Positions 37,652 through 45,798 of a DNA stretch of 64,000 bases are shown here, piece by piece; position 1 is the first letter of the stretch, and each line of letters starts with the position of its first letter. The position numbers and the translations under genes are program-made. Source of the stretch: Xanthomonas sp. DAR 35659. Its GTDB lineage: Bacteria; Pseudomonadota; Gammaproteobacteria; Xanthomonadales; Xanthomonadaceae. The notes beneath the pieces are model-generated. The model ran no database searches and was not told where the DNA came from. It worked only from the letters and a program-made list of their open reading frames with translations. Where the stretch lies: assembly GCF_041242975.1 (NCBI RefSeq), contig NZ_CP162488.1, positions 2,842,001 to 2,906,000 on the forward strand, read 5' to 3'.

Positions 37652-39622
37652 TCACCGCGTCTCAACAGGCGACAACACCGACGGCGACACCAACTCCAGG
37701 CCACCGCCCTCGCGATTGAGATCGCGCAGCCGCGTGCCCAGCGCCGCCAGGTTCGCGTCGATCTGCTGCAGCTCCGTGCGCAGCGGCGCCGGCAGCAGCG
37801 CCTGCAAGCGTGCCTGCACCGCGCCGCCGTCGCTGCGCAAGGCGTCGATCCGCGCCTGGGCCTGCTGCAACCGTGCGCGTTCCTCCCCTTGCGGCAAACC
37901 ATAGCCGGGCATCCCCTGCAGCAACGTCGCCGGCTGGCTCAACAGGCCCTGCTCCGCCAGCAGCGCCCGTACCGCTTCGGCGGCCTCGCGGGTCCCGCCG
38001 CCCGGGTCGGCAGGCCCGCCGTCGGCGCTGGTGCTGCCTCGCTCCGCGGCCGGCGCGTGCTTGTCGGCCAGGTAGCGGCGCTTCAAGGCGTCGCGACCGC
38101 GCTGCTCCTCGCGCCGGCGCGCGGCGTTCTCCAGCAGCAACAGGGCGGCGCTGGCGCGCAGGTCGCCGCGCTGCAGCCACGGACTGCGCCGCGCCGCCGG
38201 CAGGTCCAGCCACGCCTGCACGCTGCGCGCCGGCAGCGCCAGCTGCGCGCGCGCGACCGCGAACATCGCCGCGTAGTGCGCGCTGGCCGGGGCGAAGTAG
38301 TAGCCCTGGCGGATGGCGGCGTCGGCATCGTCCAGCACCGCAGTGTCGGCGATGCCGGCGCGGGACAGGCGCCGCAGCAGGCCGGTCGGGCTGATCCCGG
38401 ATAGGCGCGCCGTGGACAGGCGCGGCACGCCGTCGTGCAGCAGCTTGTAGGTCTCCACCGCGCAGTTGTTGCTGAGGAAGTAGTAGCGCCCGTCGTAGCT
38501 CCAGTGCAGTTGCGCGGCGCGTTCCAGCAACGCGGCGATCTCCTCCGGCGCCAGCCGCAGCGGGATCGACTGCAGGCCGCGCAACTGCACCTGGGTGTAG
38601 TCGTCGATCACCTGCCGCAGCGGCAGCACGAACAGCCGCGATGGATACGCGCCGAGCAGGCCGCGCAGGCTCGACAGCTGCACATCGTCCACGAATGCAC
38701 GGAACGAGAGTACCTTGTGGTAGGCCAGGTCCAGCCGGCACTGCGGACCGGGCGCGTGCTCCGGCGCGCAGATCACCAGCCGCAGCATGCTGTGGCCCCA
38801 ATGGCTCATCGGCTGCGCGTTGCCCTCGGCCAGCAGGTAGTCCACCGCGTAGACCCGCGCCGGATCCAGTTGCAGCAGCGCCGCTTCGTCGGCCAGCGGG
38901 TCCTGCACGTAGACCAGGCCGGGGGCGCAGGCGACGGCCGGCGGCGTCCAGTGCAGGCGCTGCGCGAAGTAGCGCGCCAGCGCCGGGCGCCGGCAGGCGT
39001 AGTCCGGATCGAGCAGGAAGTGTTCCAGGTTGACCGCGACGAACTCCGCCGGCGACTGCAGTTCGTAGCGGTCCGGGCTGCGCTCGCTGAAGGCATTGCG
39101 GCCCGCCCGCAGGCCCAGCCGCATCGGGCTGACCTGCCAGCCGGCCAGGTCCAGCAGGCGCGGATCGGACGACAGCCGCCCGGCCGCGGACCGGTCATAG
39201 AAATGCGCCAGTTCGTGCAGCAAGGCCGCGATCGCCGCGCGGGCGGCGCCGCCGTCGCCAGCGCCATCGGCACCAGCGCTACCCACGCCATCCGCATGAA
39301 GGTCGGCGTCGCCATCGCGCTGGCGCATCCAGGCATGCAACAACGCCTTGTTCAACAGCAGCCGGCGCGCCTGCGCCCTGCCGTGCACCTGCGCCGGCAG
39401 GTCGTCGCGCCAGTGCAGCGTCAGCGGCGTCTGGATCGCCGCGCTCCACGCAGGCGGCAGCTTGGGCAGCGCTACGTCGAGCAGCGCCTGGCTGGCGGCG
39501 CGTTCGGGTTCACTCAGGTCACTCGGATCGACCTGCAGACGCAAGGCCTGCGCGGGCAACGCGCAGGCCAGCCACAGCAGCGCCAGCGCGGCGAGCCGGC
39601 GCGGCCGCCGGCGCGAGGTCAC
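37652..39622 (-). CDS. Exported DUF4105 (Lnb-like) protein with N-terminal HExxH domain
   Basis: A 656-residue secreted protein. After a signal peptide (LAALALLWLACALPAQA) come an N-terminal domain with zinc-protease-like H136-ELAH140 (LLHELAHFYDRSA) and then the DUF4105/Lnb_N domain with SHWGHSML (H277) and LSNNCAVET (C387), the His/Cys pair of that family. The C-terminal third is coiled-coil-like (ERARLQQAQARIDALRSDGG). Lnb enzymes of some Firmicutes transfer a lipoprotein acyl chain, but whether Gram-negative DUF4105 proteins do this is unknown. The start is GTG 39622, overlapping the DUF2388 stop by 4 nt. The two genes form a unit. Confidence 0.85.
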   Translation of the reverse strand: MTSRRRPRRLAALALLWLACALPAQALRLQVDPSDLSEPERAASQALLDVALPKLPPAWSAAIQTPLTLHWRDDLPAQVHGRAQARRLLLNKALLHAWMRQRDGDADLHADGVGSAGADGAGDGGAARAAIAALLHELAHFYDRSAAGRLSSDPRLLDLAGWQVSPMRLGLRAGRNAFSERSPDRYELQSPAEFVAVNLEHFLLDPDYACRRPALARYFAQRLHWTPPAVACAPGLVYVQDPLADEAALLQLDPARVYAVDYLLAEGNAQPMSHWGHSMLRLVICAPEHAPGPQCRLDLAYHKVLSFRAFVDDVQLSSLRGLLGAYPSRLFVLPLRQVIDDYTQVQLRGLQSIPLRLAPEEIAALLERAAQLHWSYDGRYYFLSNNCAVETYKLLHDGVPRLSTARLSGISPTGLLRRLSRAGIADTAVLDDADAAIRQGYYFAPASAHYAAMFAVARAQLALPARSVQAWLDLPAARRSPWLQRGDLRASAALLLLENAARRREEQRGRDALKRRYLADKHAPAAERGSTSADGGPADPGGGTREAAEAVRALLAEQGLLSQPATLLQGMPGYGLPQGEERARLQQAQARIDALRSDGGAVQARLQALLPAPLRTELQQIDANLAALGTRLRDLNREGGGLELVSPSVLSPVETR

Positions 39623-39936
39623 AGCGCCAGGATGGCCTGCGCCAACTGCAGGTCGCTGGCCTGCTGCGCCTGCGGATTGCGCTCGCGCAGGATGCGCAGC
39701 GCCGCTTCCAGCTGCGCGCCGCGGATGCGGCCGGCACTGGCGACGAAGCCGGCCGCGTCGTCGCGCGCCTGCAGCACCAGTTTGTCGTTGCCGGAACTGC
39801 TGTCCGAGGACGCCGAGCTGCCGGCCGAGCCGGCCGAGGCCGAACCGGCGGAGGTGCCGGCGACGCTGGAGGCCTGCGCGAACGCGGGGACGGTCAGGAT
39901 CAACAACAGGGCGCAGCGCACGGTCACTCGGTTCAT
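39619..39936 (-). CDS. Exported DUF2388-type protein
   Basis: A 105-residue periplasmic protein with a signal peptide (MNRVTVRCALLLILTVPAFA), a serine/alanine/glycine-rich spacer (ASAGSAGSSASSDSSSG) and a conserved helical end (DDAAGFVASAGRIRGAQLEA, then LRILRERNP). This C-terminal block is the DUF2388 signature as I know it from pseudomonads, where such genes are also found beside DUF4105 genes. It is translated first and coupled (GTGA) to the DUF4105 gene, suggesting that the two work together in the cell envelope. ATG 39936 gives the proper signal peptide. The function is unknown. Confidence 0.75.
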   Translation of the reverse strand: MNRVTVRCALLLILTVPAFAQASSVAGTSAGSASAGSAGSSASSDSSSGNDKLVLQARDDAAGFVASAGRIRGAQLEAALRILRERNPQAQQASDLQLAQAILAL

Positions 39937-40052
39937 CGCATCGGTTCCAACGGACTCAGGGAAAGGCGGCGGCGGCCGCGCCGGCATAGCCTAGCCGGCC
40001 ACCGCCGCGAGCGCGAGCGCCCGCCGCGCGGGCGCGGCCAGCGCGCTGTGGC

Positions 40053-41441
40053 TCAGGGGTCGAACAGCTTGCCCGGATTGAGCAGCCCGGACGGATCGAA
40101 CACGCGCTTGACCGCGCGCATCAGCGCGATTTCCTCGGCGCCGCGGGTGCTGTCCAGGTAGGGCTTCTTGACCAGGCCGATGCCGTGTTCGGCGGAGATG
40201 CTGCCGCCATGCTCGGCCAGCGCCTGCGCCAGCAGCTTGGTGACCTGCTCGCAGGCGGCGATGAAGTCGGCCGGCGCGGTGGACGCGGGCTTGAGCACGT
40301 TGATGTGCAGGTTGCCGTCGCCGATGTGGCCGAACCAGACCACGTCGAACTGCGGATAGGCCTGGCCGAGCAGCGCCTGGGTCTGGGCCAGGAATGCCGG
40401 CATGGCCGAAATCCGCACCGAAACGTCGTTCTTGTACGGGGTGTAGCGCGCCACCGCCTCGGTGATGCCCTCGCGCAGGCGCCACAGCTGCGCGGCCTGC
40501 GCCTCGCTCTGGCTGATCACCCCGTCCAGCACCCAACCCTGCTCCATGCACGCCTCGAACGCGGCCAGCGCCGCGGTTTCCTGCGCGTCGTCGCCGCTGG
40601 CGTACTCGGTGACCACGTAATACGGATAGACCGTGTCGAACGGCGCCTGCGCGCCGTGCGCCAGCACGTGTTCCAGCGCGCGGTCGGTGAAGAATTCGAA
40701 GGCTTCCAGCTGCAGGCGGCCGCGGAACGCGGCGAACACCTGCATCAGCACCTCGAACGAGGGCAGCGCCAGCAGCATCACGTTGCTCGGCGGCGGCGGG
40801 TCGGTGAGCCGCAGGGTGGCCTCGACCACGATGCCCAGGGTGCCCTCGGAGCCGATCAGCAGTTGCCGGAAATCGTAGCCGCTGGAGTTCTTGATCAGCC
40901 CGCGGTTCAGGTCGAGCAGTTCGCCGCTGCCGGTGACCACCTTCAGTCCTGCGATCCACTCTCGGGTGTTGCCGTAGCGGATCACGCGGATGCCGCCGGC
41001 ATTGGTGGCGATGTTGCCGCCGATCGAGCACGAGCCGCGCGCGGCGAAATCCACCGGATACTGCAGGCCGTGTTCGCGCGCGGCGTTGTGCACCGCCTCC
41101 AGCGGCATGCCGGCCTGCACGGTGAGGGTGCGGTCGACTGCATCGAACGCCAGCGCCTTGTTCATCCGCTCCAGGCTCAGCACCAGTTCGCCATGCGCGG
41201 CCACCGCGCCGCCGGACAGGCCGGTGCGGCCGCCGGAGGGCACCACCGCCACCGCGTGGTCGTTGGCCCAGCGCAGCACCGCCTGCACCTCCTCCACCGT
41301 CGCCGGCAGCGCGATCGCCAGCGGCGCCGGCGTCCAGCGCCGGGTCCAGTCGCGGCCGTAGTGCTCCAGGTCGGCGGGATCGGTCTTCAGGCGCAGGCCG
41401 GGCACGGCGAGCAGCAGGGCGTCCAGGCGCGGGTCGGTCAT
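40053..41441 (-). CDS. FAD-linked D-2-hydroxyglutarate dehydrogenase
   Basis: A 462-residue FAD enzyme of the VAO/GlcD family. The FAD domain has VPSGGRTGLSGGAVA, GGNIATNAGGIRVIRYGNTR and IGSEGTLGIVVEATLRLTDP. The C-terminal half has the metal-site histidines VVWFGHIGDGNLHINV and the terminal ISAEHGIGLVKK. These mark D-lactate / D-2-hydroxyglutarate dehydrogenases. The divergent neighbour serA points to D-2-hydroxyglutarate, because SerA makes it as a by-product and the two enzymes are coupled in Pseudomonas (established). ATG 41441 is used; an upstream ATG (41474) adds 11 residues. Confidence 0.88.
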   Translation of the reverse strand: MTDPRLDALLLAVPGLRLKTDPADLEHYGRDWTRRWTPAPLAIALPATVEEVQAVLRWANDHAVAVVPSGGRTGLSGGAVAAHGELVLSLERMNKALAFDAVDRTLTVQAGMPLEAVHNAAREHGLQYPVDFAARGSCSIGGNIATNAGGIRVIRYGNTREWIAGLKVVTGSGELLDLNRGLIKNSSGYDFRQLLIGSEGTLGIVVEATLRLTDPPPPSNVMLLALPSFEVLMQVFAAFRGRLQLEAFEFFTDRALEHVLAHGAQAPFDTVYPYYVVTEYASGDDAQETAALAAFEACMEQGWVLDGVISQSEAQAAQLWRLREGITEAVARYTPYKNDVSVRISAMPAFLAQTQALLGQAYPQFDVVWFGHIGDGNLHINVLKPASTAPADFIAACEQVTKLLAQALAEHGGSISAEHGIGLVKKPYLDSTRGAEEIALMRAVKRVFDPSGLLNPGKLFDP

Positions 41442-41570
41442 GGGCTGAGTGGCATCGGTGGCGAAGGCAAGCATTCAAGCGTGCCAGCGTTGGGTAGCGG
41501 CGTCTAGGTGGCGCGGAACTCGGAAGGAGCATGGGCCTGGCATGCCCGCTCCGCATGATGCTCGGCTCTT

Positions 41571-41596
41571 GCGATTCCCGATTCCCGATTCCCAAT
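41571..41596. repeat. Single GATTCCCGATTCCC tract
   Basis: GCGATTCCCGATTCCCGATT and CCCAAT, preceded by GGCTCTT, resemble the right-hand end of the 42964-43142 element (GCTCTTACGAATCCC). No left partner is seen. It lies in the 278-bp gap between the dehydrogenase and serA, where I find no clear promoter for either gene. Confidence 0.7.
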
Positions 41597-41719
41597 AGAT
41601 GCATCTGAAACCTTCGCCGGCGTTGCGTTTGCGTCATCCCGGCGTCCTATTGCGGCGCACCAAAGCGCGGACGCATCTGGCATAGTGACCGCCCCTTCCG
41701 CCTCGCGCCGTCGCCGCTA

Positions 41720-42961
41720 ATGTCGCCCAAGAAGACCTCGTTCCCGAAGCAGGATATCCGCGTGCTGCTGCTCGAAGGCCTCAGCCAGACCGCCGTCGAC
41801 GTGTTCCGCGCGGCCGGCTACTCGCAGATCGAACTGCACGCCAAATCGCTGCCGGAGGACGAACTGAAGGCGCGCATCGCCGAGGCGCACATCATCGGCA
41901 TCCGCTCGCGCACCCAGCTCAGCGCCGAGGTGCTGGCGCAGGCCAAGCGCCTGATCGCGATCGGCTGTTTCTGCATCGGCACCAACCAGGTCGACCTGGA
42001 TGCCGCCGAACTGGCCGGCATCCCGGTCTTCAACGCGCCCTACTCCAACACCCGCAGCGTCGCCGAACTGGTGATCGCCGAGGCGATCCTGCTGCTGCGC
42101 GGGATCCCGCAGAAGAACGCCGAATGCCACCGCGGCGGCTGGTCCAAGTCGGCCGCCGGCAGCCACGAGACCCGCGGCAAGGTGCTGGGCATCGTTGGCT
42201 ACGGCCACATCGGCACCCAGGTCGGGGTGCTGGCCGAGGCACTGGGCATGCAGGTGATCTTCCACGACATCGAGACCAAGCTGTCGCTGGGCAACGCGCG
42301 CGCGGCCATCGACCTCGACGACCTGCTCGCGCGTTCGGACGTGGTGACGCTGCACGTGCCGGAAACGGCGGCGACCAAGGACATGATCGGTGCGGCGCAG
42401 ATCGCGCAGATGAAGCCGGGCGCGCACCTGATCAACGCTTCGCGCGGCACGGTGATCGACATCGCCGCACTGGACGCGGCGCTGCGCAGCGGCCACATCG
42501 GCGGCGCGGCGGTGGACGTGTTCCCGATCGAGCCCAAGGGCAACGGCGATGCGTTCGAGTCGCCGCTGGCCGCGCACGACAACGTGATCCTGACCCCGCA
42601 CGTGGGCGGCAGCACGCTGGAGGCGCAGGACAACATCGGCGTGGAGGTGGCGGCCAAGCTGGTGCGCTACAGCGACAACGGCAGCACCCTGTCGGCGGTG
42701 AACTTCCCCGAGGTGACCCTGCCCGAGCACGCCGAGAGCCTGCGCCTGCTGCACATCCACCGCAACGTGCCGGGCGTGCTGTCGCAGATCAACGAACTGT
42801 TCTCGCGCCACAACGTCAACATCGACGGCCAGTTCCTGCGCACTGACCCCAAGGTCGGCTACGTAGTGATCGACGTCGCCGCCAGCGAGGCACTGGCCGC
42901 GGTGCTGAAGGACGAACTGGGCCAGATCGCCGGCACGCTGCGGACGCGGATTCTCTACTGA
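41720..42961 (+). CDS. serA: D-3-phosphoglycerate dehydrogenase
   Basis: A 413-residue SerA, the first enzyme of serine synthesis (3-phosphoglycerate to phosphohydroxypyruvate). Substrate and NAD domains are typical: RSRTQLSAEVL, the nucleotide loop VGYGHIGTQVGVLAEALGM, INASRGTVIDIAAL and catalytic histidine in LTPHVGGSTLEAQ. The C-terminal ACT domain (LRLLHIHRNVPGVLSQINEL) allows serine feedback inhibition. Size and domain order equal E. coli SerA. ATG 41720 has no evident ribosome-binding site. A repeat element follows the stop at once. Confidence 0.96.
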   Translation: MSPKKTSFPKQDIRVLLLEGLSQTAVDVFRAAGYSQIELHAKSLPEDELKARIAEAHIIGIRSRTQLSAEVLAQAKRLIAIGCFCIGTNQVDLDAAELAGIPVFNAPYSNTRSVAELVIAEAILLLRGIPQKNAECHRGGWSKSAAGSHETRGKVLGIVGYGHIGTQVGVLAEALGMQVIFHDIETKLSLGNARAAIDLDDLLARSDVVTLHVPETAATKDMIGAAQIAQMKPGAHLINASRGTVIDIAALDAALRSGHIGGAAVDVFPIEPKGNGDAFESPLAAHDNVILTPHVGGSTLEAQDNIGVEVAAKLVRYSDNGSTLSAVNFPEVTLPEHAESLRLLHIHRNVPGVLSQINELFSRHNVNIDGQFLRTDPKVGYVVIDVAASEALAAVLKDELGQIAGTLRTRILY

Positions 42962-42963
42962 CA

Positions 42964-43142
42964 GGGAATGGGGAATGGGGATTGGGGATTCGTAAGAGCG
43001 CAATACGCTTTCGCGCGCTCGTTTGGGCGTTCCGCGCATTCGCGTCCGCGCCACCGCGGTCGATCCAAGCCAGAGCGCAGTCGGAGCAAAGACGCGCCAG
43101 CGCCACCGCTCTTACGAATCCCAATCCCGATTCCCCATTCCC
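42964..43142. repeat. MITE-like element with about 36-bp inverted ends
   Basis: The left end 42964-43000 (GGGAATGGGGAATGGGG, then CGTAAGAGCG) and right end 43107-43142 are near-perfect inverted repeats (one gap, one mismatch). They enclose 106 bp of GC-rich sequence with no ORF. Length (179 bp), terminal inverted repeats and lack of coding capacity fit a miniature non-autonomous element or a repeat-mediated hairpin. It begins 2 nt after serA ends. Confidence 0.65.
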
Positions 43143-43148
43143 GGCCCG

Positions 43149-43424
43149 TCAGGGCTGCAACTCCCCGCGAAGCCCCTCGCTCAACAGATAGTCGTCGGCC
43201 TTCAGGTACCAGCGCTCCGGACCGGCGACGACCGCTTCCATGTACAGGCCGTCGCGGTCCTCGCGCGGCGGGCGCTGCAGGCTGACGATCGCCACGCCAT
43301 GCGGCGGCCCGCTCAAGGCCAGCAGCGCGCGCTGCACGGTGCGCGCCAGTTCGGCGGAATCCATCTGGTCGTCGACCGGGCGGAAGGCCAGGCGATAGGT
43401 GAACGGAGCGGTGGCGCGGGACAT
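43149..43424 (-). CDS. Small conserved hypothetical protein
   Basis: A 91-residue soluble protein beginning MSRATAPFTYRLAFRPVDDQ, with an alpha/beta pattern (ELARTVQRALLALSG; GVAIVSLQRPPREDRDGLYM; EAVVAGPERWYLKADDYLLS). No motif, signal peptide or membrane segment is visible. Codon use and base composition are like the neighbours', which favours a real gene. It ends next to the inverted-repeat element and lies 95 nt downstream of the Nudix gene on the same strand, so it may be its second cistron. The function is unknown. Confidence 0.6.
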   Translation of the reverse strand: MSRATAPFTYRLAFRPVDDQMDSAELARTVQRALLALSGPPHGVAIVSLQRPPREDRDGLYMEAVVAGPERWYLKADDYLLSEGLRGELQP

Positions 43425-43519
43425 GGGCAGGGACTGGCGGCGGGGCACGCCAGGGTACCCAATGCCGCCCTGCCCGCCCAGCGCTGGCAGGGCGCGCGCG
43501 GCGGCGGGCAACGCAGGCG

Positions 43520-44071
43520 TCAGCCGGCGTTGCGCTCCAGCCACTTGCCGGCCATGCGCCGCAACGAGGGATCCAGGTCCGGCTCGGCCAGCAATTCGGC
43601 GATCGGGCGCCAGGCCAGCGCCAGCGACTCTTCGCTGACCACGAACGCCTCGTCGTCGCCGGCACGCACCACGTAGCGCGCGTCGTAGTGCCAATGCCCC
43701 GGCACCTCGCCGCGCGCCGGGATCCAGTGCCGGTCCAGGTCGAATGGGGCGCCGTCCTCCAGCGTCAGGCCAGGCAGGCCGGACTCCTCTTCGGCCTCCT
43801 TCAGCGCCACCTGCGCCAGGTCGCGATCGCCGTCGGCATGGCCGCCCAACTGCAGCCAGCGCTGCAGCTTGCGGTGATGGGTCAACAGGGTGCGGGCGCC
43901 GTCGGCGCTGACCAGCCACGCCGATCCGGTGAAGTGGCCGTCCAGCCGCGCACGCACGAACGGATCCTGCGCGTCGTCCAGCAAGGCCAGGAACTGCGCG
44001 GCAACCTCGGCCTCCTGCGGCCAACGGGCGGCATAGGCCTGCAACTGGCGGCGCAGGGAATGGTCCGGCAT
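43520..44071 (-). CDS. Nudix hydrolase-like protein with altered Nudix box
   Basis: A 183-residue Nudix-fold protein. The box region is GGHADGDRDLAQVALKEAEE followed by ESGL. Against the consensus G-x5-E-x7-R-E-U-x-E-E-x-G-U the first Glu is Arg and the Arg is Lys, while the metal-binding E-x-x-E-E part is kept. The N-terminal helical region (LRRQLQAYAARWPQEAEVAA) is typical of a subfamily of uncharacterised xanthomonad Nudix proteins. Hydrolysis of a nucleoside diphosphate derivative is plausible but not assured. ATG 44071 is used. Confidence 0.82.
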   Translation of the reverse strand: MPDHSLRRQLQAYAARWPQEAEVAAQFLALLDDAQDPFVRARLDGHFTGSAWLVSADGARTLLTHHRKLQRWLQLGGHADGDRDLAQVALKEAEEESGLPGLTLEDGAPFDLDRHWIPARGEVPGHWHYDARYVVRAGDDEAFVVSEESLALAWRPIAELLAEPDLDPSLRRMAGKWLERNAG

Positions 44072-44240
44072 GGGCGGCTCTCGCGATCGGGGGCGGCCAT
44101 TATCGCCGCCGACGGTGCAGCGCGGCTTGTGGCCGTCGTCCGGCTTTGGCATGGTACGACGCTTGCGTGGCCCGCCCGGGCCTAGCGCACCATCGTGACC
44201 GGGGCGAGACGGCCCCGCTCGCCACCGGGGAATGCACCGC

Positions 44241-45713
44241 ATGCTGAAGTCTCTGTTGAGGGTCAAGCCGATCGAGCCCGCCGGGCACGTCGATGCCGGC
44301 GAACCGTTCGAAGGCAGCCTGGAAGGCGAAGCCACGCTGAAACGGACCCTCACCGCCAGGCACCTGATCCTGCTCGGCATCGGTGCGGTGATCGGCGCCG
44401 GCATCTTCGTGCTCACCGGCCAGGCCGCGGCCCACCACGCCGGCCCGGCGGTGATGCTGTCGTTCGTGTTCGCCGGCCTGGCCTGCGCCTTCGCCGGCCT
44501 GTGCTACGCCGAGTTCGCGGCGATGCTGCCGGTCTCCGGCAGCGCCTACTCGTATTCCTATGCGACGCTGGGCGAAGGCGTGGCCTGGTTCATCGGCTGG
44601 TGCCTGGTGCTGGAGTACCTGTTCGCCGGCTCCAGCGTCGCGGTGGGCTGGTCGGCCTACCTCATCAGCTTCGTCACCAGCACCCTGGGCCTGCCGTTCC
44701 CGGCGGAACTGGCCAGCGCACCGCTGACCTGGACCGGCCACACGTTCGTGGCCTCCGGCAATATCGTCAACCTGCCGGCGGTGCTGATCGTGGCCGCAGT
44801 GAGCGCGCTGTGCTACGTCGGCGTCACCCAGTCGGCCTTCGTCAACGCCATCGTGGTGGCGATCAAGGTCGCGGTGATCTGCCTGTTCGTCGGCGTCGGC
44901 ATCTCCCATATCGACCCGGCCAACTGGCACCCGTTCATCCCGGAGAATACCGGCCCGGGCGAGTTCGGCTGGAGCGGCATCTTCCGCGCCGCCTCGATCG
45001 TGTTTTTCTCCTACATCGGCTTCGATGCGGTCTCCACCTCCGCGGGCGAGACCAAGGACCCGCAGAAGAACATGCCGATCGGCATCCTGGTGTCGCTGGC
45101 GATCTGCACCATCATCTACATCATCGTCTGCGCGGTGCTGACCGGCCTGCTGCCCTACACCCAGCTCGGCACCGCCAAGCCGGTGGCCACCGCGCTGGAG
45201 CACTATCCGGACCTGGCCTGGCTGAAGACCTTCGTCGAGATCGGCGCCATCGCCGGCCTGTCCTCGGTGGTGCTGGTGATGCTGATGGCGCAGCCGCGCA
45301 TCTTCTACACCATGGCCCGCGACGGCCTGCTGCCGAAGCTGTTCGGCAAGGTGCATCGCCGCTTCCACACGCCGTATGTCGGCACCATCGTGGTCGGCGT
45401 GCTCGCCGCGCTGCTGGCCGGGCTGATCCCGCTGGACGTGCTCGGCGAACTGGTGTCGATGGGCACCCTGCTCGCCTTCGCCACGGTCTGCATCGGCGTG
45501 ATGGTACTGCGCTTCACCCGGCCGGAACTGCCGCGGCCGTTCCGGGTGCCGTGGTTCTGGGCGGTGTGCCCGCTGGGCGCGGTGTTCTGCGTCGGCCTGT
45601 TCTTCCAGGCGTTTCAGGAACACTGGAAGGTGTTCGTCGGCTGGACCGCGATCGGCCTGTGCATCTATTTCTTCTACGGCATCCGCAACAGCCGCTTGGC
45701 CACGCGGGCCTGA
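44241..45713 (+). CDS. APC-family amino acid permease (first of tandem pair)
   Basis: A 490-residue inner-membrane transporter with about 12-14 hydrophobic helices. TM1 has the APC signature LLGIGAVIGAGIFVLTGQAA, followed by GPAVMLSFVFAGLACAFAGL and YAEFAAMLPVSGSAYSYSYA, as in cationic-amino-acid-transporter-type permeases. I chose ATG 44241 (MLKSLLRVKP) with GGGGAA about 10 nt upstream, over ATG 44232, which lies too close to that motif. The next gene is a clear paralogue in the same orientation. The substrate is unknown. Confidence 0.9.
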   Translation: MLKSLLRVKPIEPAGHVDAGEPFEGSLEGEATLKRTLTARHLILLGIGAVIGAGIFVLTGQAAAHHAGPAVMLSFVFAGLACAFAGLCYAEFAAMLPVSGSAYSYSYATLGEGVAWFIGWCLVLEYLFAGSSVAVGWSAYLISFVTSTLGLPFPAELASAPLTWTGHTFVASGNIVNLPAVLIVAAVSALCYVGVTQSAFVNAIVVAIKVAVICLFVGVGISHIDPANWHPFIPENTGPGEFGWSGIFRAASIVFFSYIGFDAVSTSAGETKDPQKNMPIGILVSLAICTIIYIIVCAVLTGLLPYTQLGTAKPVATALEHYPDLAWLKTFVEIGAIAGLSSVVLVMLMAQPRIFYTMARDGLLPKLFGKVHRRFHTPYVGTIVVGVLAALLAGLIPLDVLGELVSMGTLLAFATVCIGVMVLRFTRPELPRPFRVPWFWAVCPLGAVFCVGLFFQAFQEHWKVFVGWTAIGLCIYFFYGIRNSRLATRA

Positions 45714-45724
45714 TCCGTCCCCCC

Positions 45725-45750
45725 GAAGACCGGCCGCTGCGCCGGTCTTC
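45725..45750 (+). terminator. 10-bp hairpin between the two permease genes
   Basis: GAAGACCGGC (45725-45734) pairs with GCCGGTCTTC (45741-45750) around CGCTGC, 12 nt after the first permease stop. It has only a pyrimidine-rich tail (CATCCCCTCTTTCTC), so it could terminate, attenuate or protect a processed 3' end. Confidence 0.55.
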
Positions 45751-45798
45751 GCGTTCATCCCCTCTTTCTCGCGCGCCGCGCCAGGCTGGAACCGCTCC

